Below, one piece after another: positions 35,502-47,439 of a stretch of 64,000 nucleotides of DNA. The stretch's first letter is position 1, and each line of letters opens with the position of its first letter. This DNA comes from Tupaia tana (Eukaryota; Chordata; Mammalia; Scandentia; Tupaiidae). The translations under genes and the position numbers were made by a program. The notes beneath the pieces were generated by a model. It worked only from the letters and a program-made list of their open reading frames with translations. It had not been told where the DNA came from and ran no database searches. Location: NCBI GenBank assembly GCA_026018925.1, contig JAKSZU010000013.1:1488001-1552000 (forward strand), in the 5' to 3' direction.

Positions 35502-35820
35502 CACTGTATGCTTTCTATGCCTTTAAAATTGTTAAGGTGCACTTTGTGGACCAGAATGTGACCTATCTTGTGAATATTTCATATGAGCGTGAGTAAAATG
35601 TGTGTTCTGCTGTTGGGTAAAGTAGTGTGCAGATATCAGTGATATCCTGCTGAATCGTGGTACTGCTGAGTTCAACTATGTCCTTCCTAATCCATGGCCA
35701 TGAATCTCGTTCCATTGCTAATAGAGGTATTTTGAAGTCTCCAAATACAGCAAGAGAGTCAGCTGTCTCTTCTTGCAGCTCTATCACTGTAGTGCACAGG
35801 ATGGTTTTTCAGAGTATGCA
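35502..35820 (-). mobile_element. Antisense L1 endonuclease-region fragment
   Basis: The minus strand reads as part of the L1 ORF2 endonuclease domain (frame 35563-35787, with AVFGDFKIPLL, the GDFN-like motif). It continues the L1 interrupted at 35007. Confidence 0.7.
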
Positions 35821-36407
35821 TGTAGCATATGACAATCAAATCAAGTATTTTACCATATACATCATTTTCAACAGAGAACTTCACATTCTTCTGTCTGTTA
35901 AGTGTTTCTTTCTTTGACCCTCCCACCTACCTTCTACCACTCCCCTCCCTCACAGACTCTGGTATCTACACTGTCCTGCCTATCGCCTTTCCATTTCTGC
36001 CACAGAGTGTAGATAGACATCCAGCTACAGTGAGCGAGGGTATCGTGTTTCTCTTTCAAAGTCTGACTGACTTTGCTTAGCATTCAGTCTTCCATATTCA
36101 ACCACTTCGAGTCAAATGACGGTGTCTCATTGTTCCTTATGGCTGAATAGTGTTCCATAGTGTACATGTGCCACAGTTTCTTAACCCGGTCATCAGTTCT
36201 TGGGCACTCAGATTGATTCCACGTCTTTGTGATTGCAAATATTGCAGCAGTAAACGTGGAAGTGCAAGTGTTTTTCCAACTGAGTGCTTCCCCATTCTCT
36301 GGATAAGTACCACCGAGTGGGAATACTGGATCGTGTGGTAATTCTATTTGTAGGTTTTTGAGAAAACTCCATATTGTTTATACAGAGGCTGTACAAATTT
36401 ATGTTCT

Positions 36408-36663
36408 TTTTTTTTGGGGGGGGGGAGGTTTTTGCTATAGGGCGCATGCACTCGCCAGACAGACAGAGAGAGACAGAGAGACAGAAAGCGAGAAATCACC
36501 CCCCAGGGGGGATGGCCCTGCCGCAATCCCTTCTCCTCCATTCTCCTCTCGGGATCTTGGGCACGCATGCCCACTTGAGTTTAAGCCACCGGGTCTGGGA
36601 CACGAACCATGGTTGACTACATGGGAGTCCAGCAACAGAGCCATTACGGTAACTGCTAGTCCC
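36408..36663 (-). mobile_element. SINE-L, antisense, with target duplication
   Basis: TACAAATTTA at 36392-36401 and 36664-36673. A run of eleven Gs stands where the tail should end (about 36416-36426). The right end reads AACTGCTAGTCCC. Confidence 0.92.
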
Positions 36664-38373
36664 TACAAATTTACATTCTCATCGACAGTGTAGGAGTGCT
36701 CCTGTTTTACCACAGCCTCACCAACACTCGTCATTCTTTTTCTTTTTTTTTTTTTTTTTGATTGTAGCTATTTTGACAGGGAGAAAGTGTTATCTCATTG
36801 TGGTTTTGATCTACATTTCCCTTACGATGAGAGATGTTACACATCTTTTCATGCATTTTGGCCACTCATGTCTTCTTTAGAGAGTACTCTGTTTAGTTCA
36901 TTTGCTCATTTTTAATTAGATTATTCATTTTTCTATTGGATTTTTCAATTTTTTGTGGGTTAGGTGCTTGAGTTCTCTATATATTTTGGTTATCAATCTC
37001 TTATCTGAGGAATACCTTACAAATTATTTTCTCCCCGTGAGTTGTCTCGTCACTCTATTTATTATTTCCTTTGCTGTGCAGAAGTTTTTTAGTTCGACGT
37101 AGTCCCACTTGTCTACTTTTGGAATTATTGCCTATGCTTCAGGGGTCTTATTTTAAAAATCATTGCCTCATATAATGTTTTTAAGAGTCCCTCTGTGTTT
37201 TCCACCAGTAGTTGTATAGTTTGAGGCTTCCTACTTAAATCGTTAATCCACTTTGAGTTGATTTGTGTTAATGGTGAGAAATAAGGGCCAGGCTTAATAC
37301 TTGTGCAGGTGGATATCCATTTCTCCCAGCACCATTTGCTGAAAAGACTTTTCCCCACTGTATTGTCTTGTACCCTTTGCCAAAGATCAGTTGGCTGTAT
37401 GATTTGGGGTTTATTTCTGGATCCTCTAGTCTATTCCATTGATCTATATGTCTATCTTTTGTGCTAACACTACGCTATTTTAATTATCACTGCTTTGTAA
37501 TGTATTTTGAAGTCAGTAGTGAGTTGTCTCCTACTGTATTCTTTTTGCACAGTCTTGACTTGGTAATATGGGATCTTTTATGATTCCAACCAAATTTTAT
37601 AATTGTTTTTTTCTAATTATGTGAAGAATGTCACCAGTAATTTGATCAGAATAGCATTGAATATGTAAACTAATTTGAGTAAAACTGATATTTTGATTAT
37701 GTTGATTCTTTCAATCCAAGAAAACAGGATATCTTCCCATCTTTTGGTATTATACTCAATTTCTTTGTTCATTTTCAGTTTTCTTTGTAGAGGTCTTTCA
37801 CCTTTGGGGTTAGGTTTATTCTTAGGTATGTTATTTATTTTGTGGCTATTGTAAATGGGATTGCTTTCTTCAATTCTGTTTCAATCTGTTCATCTTTAAT
37901 GTATATAAATGCTATTGAGTTTTGTATATTGATTTTAAGTCCTGGTACTTTGCTGAATTAATTTATCCCTTCTAGGAGTATTTTCATGAATTTCCTTGAA
38001 TTCTGTATGTATATAATTATAGCATCTGTGAATGACAGTTTAGCTTCTTTTCCTATCTGAGTGCCTTTTATTTGCTCTCTTGTCTGATTACATTGGCTAG
38101 GATTTCCAGTACTATGTTGAAAAGGAGTGGAGAGGCACCAGGCCTGCACATTTGGCCTGGAGGCAGGGCTCCAGCAGGGCTGGGACTGGGGTTGGGAGGA
38201 AGTGGCTTCACCATGACACTGAGCCCAGCTGGGCTGCGACCGGACAGGCCATGGGGGGGCGGGGGGGGGGGGGGGTGTCACAGGGCTGGGGCAGGGGAGG
38301 GGCAGTAGCAGCCTTGAGGGGGGGCAGGCAGGCTCTGGAGTGGGCCTCTGCCAGGGCGCTACATTGCCATCAC

Positions 38374-38375
<2 letters not shown>

Positions 38376-38403
<28 letters not shown>
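38376..38403 (+). repeat. (GT)14 microsatellite
   Basis: Pure GT run within the 5' part of the RP9 pseudogene. A separate C/G-rich run of Gs lies at about 38257-38275. Confidence 0.95.
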
Positions 38404-38406
<3 letters not shown>

Positions 38407-38790
38407 GGCAGGGCAGGGGGCACAGTGGTTCCCGCATCGCAGGAGCTATGCAGCCAAAAGGAAGGAAGCAGTGGCTGCAGCGGCCCACCAGAGCAGCAGC
38501 TCAAGCACCTGGAGTCCTTTTATGAAGAACCTCCTCCTGGGCTTATCTGGGAAGGCGAGAGGAAGCCAGAAGACTATACACCAGATGTGCCAGGCAACGC
38601 ACATGCGAGGGGATTTCCGGCTCATGCACCAGGACTGCGGATGCTGCAGGGGAATGAAGTGAAAGTTATGAAGTGTTGGCGTTGCAGACCTTGCAGTCAC
38701 TGAGCGGGCGACCAAGGACATCCCTTCTTTATGGAAGGCAACCAAAAGTTAGAACAGGTCAGAGCAGCTCATGAAGACCCCCTGTATGGG

Positions 38791-40744
38791 CATAAGGCTT
38801 AAGGCTGGGCCATGATGGACCATTCGAGGGCAGCGGATCCCCAGCCTGGGAGCCCCCGGGGCGCCTCCTGTGGGAGCCTGAGCCTTCCTGCAGCTTTCTC
38901 CCTGTCTCATAACCACGTCCACCAGCCAGAATGCAGATTCGCCAGCTGCTGGCCTTAACACTGCAAGAACAGGGGAAAAGACAGCACAGAAACGAGGCTG
39001 CGAAGAATAGAAGTTACTGTGGGGCTGAGGAAAGCCAAGGACAACCAGAGGCTGAAAAGGAGAAGTGTAGGCCCATTTCCCGATGAGCAGGAAAGCCGCA
39101 CCAGCCAGGGCACTGTGAGTTGGTCCGTCAGTGACACCGTCAGAGGCATAAATGGCAACGATTTGAAAAGCCTGCTCCCGGCTACCCAAGCTGTTAGGAA
39201 GCTGCGTTCTAGGGACAAACGATCCCCATAGACAGCATCATGGGCTGGGTTTATCCCAAAATCTGTGTCCTTCCTGGGCAGAAATGATTCCGTTGGAATC
39301 CCGTGGGCACTCGCTGGCATTGCTGCCGGGACACCGGAACAGCCAGGCGTGGTGGCCCCGTGCTCTCCCAGCGCTCAAGTTCGGCCTGCCTCTCCCCGCG
39401 CAGCAGTGACCAGGCCGCGTGGGCTCTAGGAAACGTCGCGGGAGGCCCAGTTTCCGGACGGCTGTGGAGTGCGCAGCGCTGACCCGCCGCGGGCTCTCCT
39501 TGCTGTTCCTGACACACCATCGCTAGCACGTGGTCACTCGTGTAACTTCCCCGGGCACCCTCAGACCTCTGCCAGAGGAGCATCCCGCACCCCACGAGAT
39601 GCCGTTGCAGATTCTTCCTACTTGGGTTGTCCCCGCATCACGATGACCCCGAAGCACCGGCAGGCCCTGCTGGGCTATTTCCTACCTCGCCGCCGTCCCG
39701 ATGAGTGAGTGAAAGGGCCGTGAAAACGGGAGTCGTGCCCCAACTCCTGAAGCCTCCAGGGTCGCTGGATCGCCCCCTGTGGCCCCCCGCTCTAAGAGCC
39801 GTAGGCCATACCGGCCCTGGGACTCACCGTCCCCCCAGCCTGCTAACCAACCCCAAGCCAACATCCGGAAGGAAGCTGCGTGGACAGCGCCCCGCACCGG
39901 CGCCGGCAGGACCGGATCCAGCAGGCTGTGAGCGCCGGTGCGTCCCGCCGCGGCGGGGCTCCAGGGCTCACTCCACCCGGAGGCTGTGCACTGTGACCTC
40001 ACAGCGCGGGCAGTGAGCAGACGGAATAGAGCTGCCGGCGGACTTCTTACCTGCGTAGACGCCGAAGTCATTCCGGATATCTCGGATGCCATTGCAAATA
40101 TCCTTCAGGCTGGGAGAAGGAGAAGCTGGGAGAAACTGAGGGACTTAGTATAATGATGGAGCAATGTGGGGGCCTGGATGAAACTGAAGCCCTACAAAAC
40201 CGCGAAAACGAGTCTGTGTACAAAGCTTCATTACACTTCATTGAAAAGCATTTCTCGGGGCCAGCAGTTAGCGTAATGGCTATGTCGCTGGACTCCCACG
40301 TAGTCGACCGCTTTCTGTCTCTCTGTCTCTCTCTCTCTGTCTGGCGAGAACACGCACCCTATAACAAAAACCTCTCAAAAAAAAGAAAAAAAAAAGTATC
40401 TCTCTGCAGAGGAGGAGGAAGGTCAGAATGTTGTACCGGAAACTAGCCCTGAGGGCTGCCCCTTCCAAGTGCAGCGTGGGACTCCTGGGGCCTTCATCCT
40501 CTGGACCGCACGGCCGAGGCACGGAGGGGCTGGCCGTCAGTCTGTCTTACTGTTTCTCTACCAAGCACTCTTTAAATGTGGTTGTTATTGCAGCAGCTTT
40601 TACGACGAAACTATACTTGAACAGTTCCGAACTGTGCACACTGTGCGAAGCTTGTCCTCCAAGTGGGTTTCTTAATTCTACGTGGAATTTCATAGCTTGC
40701 AACATCCTGTAAGTAAAATTAAATTCCACCCTTTACTTCATAAA
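38791..40744 (+). pseudogene. KPNA2: KPNA2 processed pseudogene inside the RP9 pseudogene
   Basis: Copy of the mRNA of importin alpha-1 (KPNA2), the nuclear-import adaptor. The start codon position 38915 is ACG. Recognisable pieces are [15 protein letters not shown] (importin-beta binding domain, 39019 on), [24 protein letters not shown] and LLTNPKPT (armadillo repeats, 39715-39870), [10 protein letters not shown] (about 40085), [20 protein letters not shown] (about 40165) and, after a [16 protein letters not shown] (40410-40450). The normal stop reads TGG near 40502. The 3' UTR (CTGTTTCTCTACCAAGCACT, AACTATACTTGAACAGTTCC) is well kept and ends at ATTAAA and a short A tail (40742). The flanks GAAGACCCCCTGTAT and AAAGATCCCATGTAT are RP9 coding text duplicated on insertion. 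Many frameshifts and stops make it non-functional. Confidence 0.93.
40257..40396 (+). mobile_element. Internally deleted SINE-L in the KPNA2 copy
   Basis: GGGGCCAGCAGTTAGCGTAA through CACGTAGTCGACCGC jumps directly to TTTCTGTCTCTCTGTC and the normal tail, losing about 130 bp including the B box. CGC or CGCTTTC at both break ends allows a microhomology junction. KPNA2 coding text stands on both sides (AAGCATTTCTC and AAGTATCTCTC), the target copies. Confidence 0.92.
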
Positions 40745-40827
40745 AAAAGATCCCATGTATAACATTATACAAGAGAATAAGAGACATGGAAAGGATATGA
40801 GAATACAGCAATCGAAACGGTCACTGG

Positions 40828-40906
40828 GAGAGCAGCAGGTGGAGTGGTGGTTAAGGGCGCTGGACTCCCACATGGTCGAGTATGGTTCAAGTCCTGAACC
40901 TGGCGA

Positions 40907-40949
<43 letters not shown>

Positions 40950-41041
40950 TCTCCCTCTCTGTCACTCTCCGGTCAAATTAAAATAAATAAATAAATATAT
41001 AAGAATAAATAAAGTTAGATAAATTAATTCTTTCACAAAAA
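40828..41041 (+). mobile_element. SINE-S in RP9 coding text
   Basis: GAAACGGTCACTGG (40814-40827) and GAAACAGTTACTGG (41042-41055) are the target copies. Between them are AGCAGCAGGTGGAGTGGTGG, a (CT)n run at about 40909-40946, CTCCGGTCAAATTAAA and a long (AAAT)n tail. Confidence 0.93.
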
Positions 41042-41088
41042 GAAACAGTTACTGGAGGATTCCACCTCAGATGAAGATGAGAGCAGCT

Positions 41089-41354
41089 GGGACCAGCAGT
41101 TACTGTAATGGCTATGTCGCTGGACTCCCACGTAGTCGACCGCGGTTCGTGTCCCGGACCCGGTGGCTTAAAACTCACGCCCGGCGCATGTGCGTGCGTG
41201 CCCAAGATCCCGAGAGGAGAATGGAGGAGAAGGGATTGCAGCGTGGCCATCCCCCCAGAGGTGATTTCTCGCTTTCTCTCTCTCTGTCTGTCTGGCAAAC
41301 GCATGAGTCCTATAGCAAAAACCTCTCCAAAAAAAACCCAAAACAAAACAAAAA
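41089..41354 (+). mobile_element. SINE-L, sense, young, in RP9 coding text
   Basis: A perfect 14-bp target duplication AGATGAGAGCAGCT at 41075-41088 and 41355-41368. CpG-rich head with CGTAGTCGACCGCGGTTCG retained. Confidence 0.96.
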
Positions 41355-41860
41355 AGATGAGAGCAGCTCAGAATATAAAGAGAAAGAAAAAGAAGAAAGG
41401 CATAAGGGAAAGAGGAAAGGAAGACAAACAGGAGGCACACGACTTCTAAGTCAACCGAGAGCTCAGACTCAGAGTGACGAAGGCTTCACTTGTTAGACAT
41501 TTTCTTCTTCAGAATCAAACCCTGGCCCAGGAGCAGGGGAGGACGGACCTGGAGAGTGACAGGCCAGCCGCCTGAGAGGGGGCGCAGCTGGAGGCACAGC
41601 TGTGGCTCTACCTAATTCCAGAGAAGACTTGGGGGGGGGGGTCCTCCTCCCGGGTGCTCGCTCTGGCTCTGGGCAGTGCTGAATTTGGGCAGGGCAAGCC
41701 TTCCACGCCCTCCTCCTGCTGGTCGCGGAGTGTGGTTCCTCTGCAGTGCGGGCATGGTGGCAGGAGGGGCCTCCCAGAAAGTTCTTCCAGGCACTTGTGT
41801 AGCTTCTGTACTCATAGTGGGGAGACTCAGTTCCGTAGACTTCAAGTTTAACTCTTCTCT

Positions 41861-42020
41861 CTCTCTCTCTCTCTCTTTTTAATTTAACTTTATTTATTTA
41901 TTTTAATCTGACAAGAGAGAGAAAGAGAGTGAGAAAGCAAGACACCAGGTCCGAGACTTGAACTGCTGTCTCTGACATGGGAGTCTAACGCCCTTAGCCA
42001 CCACGCCACCTGCCGGCCCC
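41861..42020 (-). mobile_element. SINE-S, antisense
   Basis: A (CT)n lead, TTTATTTATTTTAATCTGAC, a reversed B box in GAGACTTGAACTG, and the end GCCACCTGCCGGCCCC. Flanks ACTCTTCTCT and GCTCTTCTCT look duplicated. It lies in the RP9 3' UTR. Confidence 0.85.
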
Positions 42021-42965
42021 AGCTCTTCTCTGGAGTTGAGGATAAAAGCTCACTACTTTTTAAAGATATGTGTATTTATGGGTAATATGTGCATGTGCTC
42101 CAACTTTAAAAAATGTCTAAGTTTTAATCACGAAAACTCTTCCTTTATCAGTTCCTGTTCCTAATGGCTACCATCGCTGCCGAGTACTTGTGAAGTCTTC
42201 CAGAATATCACCAAAAAAGAAAGTTTTTTTGTTTATACAACTGCTATACACATTAATCCATATAATGTTTCATTTTAATTGTGATGGTGTAAGACTGTTT
42301 TAATAGCAAATATATTTAGCCTTCTTGCCAAGAAAAACGGTTTGTGTTTTAGGAAAAAAAAAATGTAAAAAGCTTTGTCCTGTTTTAGTTTTTAGTGGGA
42401 AAGCTTTCAGCTTTTCCCCGTTCAGTGTATTAGCAATGGGTCTGTCATGTATGGCTTTTACTGCGTGGAGAAATGTCTCAGCGATGCCCATTTTGCTGAG
42501 TCTTGATCATGAAGGGATGTTGCATTTAACCCAATGCTTTTGTTGCATCCATAGTGATGATCATATGGTTTTATCTTTCCTTCTGTTAATGTGGTAGATT
42601 TCATTTATTCATTTATTCTGCATTTGTTGAACCTTCCTTATATCCTGGGATAAAGCCTACCTGGTCATGGTATATAATCTTTTTACGTGCTGTTGGATTC
42701 AGTTTGCTAGTGTTTTGCTGAGGATACTTTTATTTGTCTTCATCAGGGATACTTTTCTGCAACTTTCTTTTATTGTCGTTGCTATGTCCTTATCTGCTTT
42801 TGGTGTCAAGGTGAAGGAGGCGTCATAGAATAAGTTTGGCAAGGTTCCTTCCCTTTGATTTTTAGAAATAGTTGAGGAAAATTGGCGTTAACTCTTCTTT
42901 CAAAGTTTTATAGAATTCAGAAGTGACGCCATCAGGACCCAGGCTTTTGTTTTCTGGGAAACTTT

Positions 42966-43764
42966 TTTTTCTTTCTTTTTTTTTTTGTAGAAAGGTTTAT
43001 TGCCTCTCTAGAATTTACCTCTTTGGCCACTCCTGAGCTAAAGAGGTAAAGTTACTTATCAACAACTGCTATTTCACATGCCTGGACTAGATCCTCTGTG
43101 CCCAGTGGCAGCATTTTTCCTCTTTGTTTTTCTGTTTGTTTGTTTTGTGTTGTTTTTCAATGTTTATTTATTCATTTCAATTTACATTGTATCACATGTC
43201 TTTACAGCATACATTTATTTTTCCAACACAAAAACCATGCATGTCAGTCAAGACAAGGATATCACTATATACGTTATCATTAGTAAATGGCTTCTCATTT
43301 CTTGTTAATTAAGCATATTTTTACCCGTTTTTTTCCTTTCCCTTTCCCCTCCCTCCCTTCCATACTAAACCTTTCTTTTCACATTTTATTGATTGACAAA
43401 AGATTTTAAAGTATGGACAAAGCTAGAATCTAGCGACAAGTACACTAATTTTCTTCTGAAACAATTTTTTATCCTCTCTCCATTCCCCTTTTACTACAGA
43501 GAGTTATAGACTAACTTATTTGAGAAAAAAAAATTAGGTTAATCTCAATTTGGTCTGTTATTTGCACAAAGCCCCATAAGAATTCGATTTCTGATGCAAG
43601 GCCACAGATACTGTTGTACTATTGAACTTATGCAAATAGCCATTCTGCCACTAAATAAGAATGTTCACAAGTATTTTCCAATTGCAAAGGGGTCAGGAGG
43701 GAGAAAAGTTTATGTTTCAATTTTAAAAATTCTTTAACAAATTGCTAAACCCAACAACTCAAAA

Positions 43765-43795
<31 letters not shown>

Positions 43796-45090
43796 TTCTT
43801 AAATCTGGAAGACAAAGCCTAGAAGAAAACCAGCAATATTTTAGAAAAAAGTCATAGAATTCTATTTCACCAGTTCAGTCTTTAATCTCTTTTGTTGAAT
43901 TTGCAGTGTGACTGTGGTCTGACCTTTCCGTTAACATTCAACATTATTATCGATATTTCAGAACTTGTCTCTACCGTTAAGTTGGCCTTTTTCTTGATCA
44001 TTTTTTGTTCTCTTATTTGTCTGTCTATTTAGTTTTCCTGGTATAGTACTCCCTTCAGAACTTCTTGAAGAGCTGGTCTAGTGTTGGTAAATTCTTTCAG
44101 GTTTTGTTTATCTGAGAATGTTATTACCTTTTCTTCCCACATGAAGGGTAATCTTGCTAGATACAGTATTTTTGGTTGAAATTGTTTTTCACGTAACACT
44201 TTGAATATATTTTCCCATTCTTTCCTTGCTTGCATTGTTTCTGACAAGAGGTCCCATGTTAGCCTGGTGGGATATCCTTTGAAAGTAACTTGACGTTTTC
44301 CCCTCCCAATTTTAGTATCCTATCTCTGTCCACGGTTTTGGTCATCTTGCTATGATGTGCCTTAGGGAAGATCTTCTTGGGTTGATTCTATGTGGAGTCC
44401 TTTGTATATCTTGGGTCTGGATATTTTAATGCCTCTCTAGGTTTGGAAAGTTTTCTTCCAGGATTTCATGGCATAGATTATCAATGTCCTGATTACTTTC
44501 CTCACCTTCTGGGATACCAATTATCCGGGTTTGGGCGTCTAATGGTATCTAGTATTACTCATATATTATTCTCATTTTTTTTTGCATTATTTTCTCAGTA
44601 TTTTTGGTGAATTTTTCTAGGTCAGAGGTCCTATCTTCTACATCTGAGATTTGATCTTCTACATGATCTAATCTGCTTTTAATACTTTCAAGGGAGGTTT
44701 TGATTTCCTGAATTACAGCCTTCATCTCTAACAGTCCCGTTTCATTCTTTTTTATGGTATGTATTTCCTCTTTCAGATCGTGGAAGAACTTCCTCACCTC
44801 CTGGATCTCATAGTCTCTTTTCTCCTGCGTCTTCTGGAATTTGTTGTCTCTCTTCTCTTGCGTCTCCGTTAGCTCTGTCACTATGAATACCCTGAAATCC
44901 TTATCTGACATTTCCAGGAGTTCCCTTGTACTGTCTATGGATGATGAAAGGCTATTCTTTCCCCTTGGGGGAGAGATATTTTCTTGATTTCCCATATTTC
45001 TTGTGCCTCCACAGTGGTGGATTCTGGTCATCTGATGATATGTTACTTCCTACCTTCTGGCTTTCCACTGGGTGTTGGGCTGGAAGCCTG
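42966..45090 (-). mobile_element. Antisense L1 with ORF1 but no visible ORF2
   Basis: On the minus strand ORF1 starts at about 45031. Its N-terminal part (MGNQENISPPRGKNSLSSS) and coiled coil (LESIKSRLDHVEDQISDVED) are open to 44555. The C-terminal domain follows in other frames to about 44029 (ARLPFMWEEKVITFSDKQN, TNTRPALQEVLKGVLYQEN). ORF2 would be expected left of 44000, but only about 1 kb remains. That kilobase includes an L1-like polypyrimidine tract (43335-43365, the complement of the 3' UTR purine tract), an internal A27 run at 43761-43787 and a T-rich left end at 42966. This resembles the HAL1 (half-L1) design, or a deletion derivative. It lies inside the larger antisense L1. Confidence 0.6.
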
Positions 45091-47214
45091 GGCGACTATT
45101 TATTGCTGACTCCATTTCATTGCTTGTTACTGGTCTATTCAGGTTTTCTGTTTCTTCCGGATTCAGCCTAGGTAACTGGTACATTTCCAGAAATTTGTCC
45201 ATCTCATTTAAATTTTCTAGTTTGTTGCCATATAGTCACTCATAGTATTCTATCATAATTTTTTTTGTGTTTCTGGCATATTGATTGTAATATTACCAAC
45301 TTCATTATTGATTTTATCTAACTGGTTCTTTCTCTGTTTTTTATTAGTCTAGCTAATGGTTTGTCAATTTTGTTTATCCTCACAAGAAACCAGCTTTTAA
45401 TTTTGTTGATTTTTTTTTGGTATAGTTATTTTATTCTGTTTCATTTATTTCAGCTCTAATCTTTATTATTTCCTTTTTTCTGATATTTTTTAGGGGGGAG
45501 GGTTGTTGTTGCTTTTCTGGCTTCTCGACATGAAACATCGAATTATTTATTTTCCACCATCTATTTTTTTTTCTCAGGAGCACGAATTGCTATGAACTTT
45601 CCTCAAATGACTGCTTTTGCTGTGTTCCAAAGGAGTTGCAGATTAGTGTGTTCATTATTGTCGATTTTAATGAAGCTTTTGATTTGCCTTAATTTTTTCG
45701 GTAGTCTGGATGTCATTCACGAGTAGGTTATTTAGTTTCCATGTTTTTGTATATTTTCAAGAGCTCTTTTTATGTTCGATTTCAAGTTTAATTCCATTAT
45801 ATTCAGAGAAGGTGCCAGATAGTTTCTAAATATGTATGGGCTTATTTTGTGCCTTATTATGTGATCAGTCTTCAAAAATGTTCCATGCAGAGATGAGAAA
45901 AAAGAGTATTTTGTAGTTGCTGAGTGAAATATTCTATATATGTCTGTCAGGTTTATTTGGCTTATGGTATCAGTTACTTCCTGTGCCTCTTTGTTTATTT
46001 TTTTGTTTAAATGACCTTCCAATGGTGACACTGGGGTGTTGAAATTCCCAATAATTAATGTTGCAGTCTATCTCTCCCTTTAGTTCTAATAATCTTTCTT
46101 TCACACATTTGAGTGCCCCAGTGTTGGATGCATAAATATTTATAATTGTTATATATTCTTGGTGAGTTAATCCTTTTAGAACTATATATTATCCCTTTTT
46201 GTATCTTTTTACCATTTTTATTTTAAAATCTGATATCAATGTCATGACTCTGACCTTTTTCATATTTCTGTTTGCATGAAATGACTTTTCTCAGACCTTC
46301 ACTTTCAGTTTATATGTCTTTGTCAATGAGGTGTGTTTCTAGTAAACCACCCATAGAGGGTTCTTGTTGTTCTTGTTTTATCTGTTGAGTCCGTCCCTGT
46401 CTTTTAGTTGGGGACTTTAGTTCATTAAATTCAATGTTACTATTTATATCAATTTATCCCTATTCTTTTGTAACTCTTTTTTTCTTGTTGTTTTATAGTT
46501 TCTTACTTCTGCTTAGCTCCCTTCAGTTTTTCTGATGTAGTATTCCCTTAAGTATTTCCTGACTGAACTAGTATTGGTGAATTCTTTCAAGTTTTGTTTA
46601 TCTAAGAGTGATTTTTCTTTCTCTTTCCCATTTGAAGGATAGTGTTGCTGGATATAGTACTTTTGGCTGAAATAGTTTTTCTTTCAGAGCTTTAAATATG
46701 TCTTCCCATTCTTCCCTTGCCTGCATTGTTTCAGTAGAGAGGTCTGATGTTAATCTACTAGAGTAACTTTTGTAAGTAGCTTGGCCATTTCTCTCTTGCA
46801 ATTTTTCTTGTCTTTGTCTTTTATTTTTTACCAATTTGGCTATGATGTGCCTGGAGAGGATTTTCTTATGTTAAATCTATGTGGTGTCCTTTATGTTTCC
46901 TAAATTTGAGTATCCTTATTCCTCTCTAAATTTGGAAAGTTTTCAGCTAATATAGCATGAAAAAGATTTTCTATGCTTTTACCTCTCTCTTCACCTTCTA
47001 GAATACCTATTATGTAGATATTCTGCCATTTGAAGGTGCCTAAGATTTCCCATATACTGTCCTGATTTTTAAATGCTTTTTCTTCCATTGTTTTTGGCTG
47101 CTTGGACTACATTGGAGGTTTTGTCTGCAAGGTCAGAGGTTTTTTCCTGTGCATGGTCTAATCTATTGTTTATACTTTCAGAATAAATTTTGATTCCCTG
47201 CATCATATTCTTTT

Positions 47215-47439
47215 TTTTTTTTTTTTTTTGAGAAAGATTTTTCCTATACGGCATGTGTGCTTGCCGAACAGATGGAGAGACAGAGACAGAAAATGAGAAA
47301 TCACCCTCCAGGGAGATAGTCACACCACAATCCCTTCTCCCTTCTCCTTTTGAGATTTTGGGCATGCACGCACACACATCTGGTGTGAGTTTCAAGCCAC
47401 CAGGTCTGTGCCTTACCACCATGCCACCTGCTGGCCCCA
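47215..47439 (-). mobile_element. SINE-L, antisense, in ORF1 of the large L1
   Basis: CTGCATCATATTCTTT before and CTGCATCGCATTCTTT after (47440-47455) are the target copies. Left AGAAAGATTTTTCCTATACG, right CACCTGCTGGCCC. Part of the head is shortened. Confidence 0.9.

Larger units (their letters stand above)
38134..42362 (+). pseudogene. RP9: RP9 processed pseudogene in four pieces
   Basis: Copy of the mRNA of RP9 (PIM1-associated protein, a nuclear zinc-knuckle protein linked to splicing and retinitis pigmentosa 9). 38490-38790 reads QLKHLESFYEEPPPGLI, CWRCRPCSH and NQKLEQVRAAHEDP in order with no introns. 40745-40827 gives MYNIIQENKRHGKDMRIQQ, 41042-41088 gives QLLEDSTSDEDESSS, and 41355-41500 the Lys/Glu-rich tail. 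The breaks are a KPNA2 retrocopy, a SINE-S and a SINE-L. Defects include a stop in the zinc knuckle (about 38701) and a diverged N-terminus (38134-38490, GC-rich with a (GT)n run). A 3' UTR candidate reaches the A tract at 42353-42362. It sits inside an antisense L1 that stops at 38133 and resumes after 42362. Both outer ends are approximate. Confidence 0.88.

Noticed and set aside
34931..35504. Frames of up to 194 codons rich in Lys/Glu/Arg or Phe/Ser/Leu
   Set aside because: Translation of the CTTT/CCTT microsatellite.
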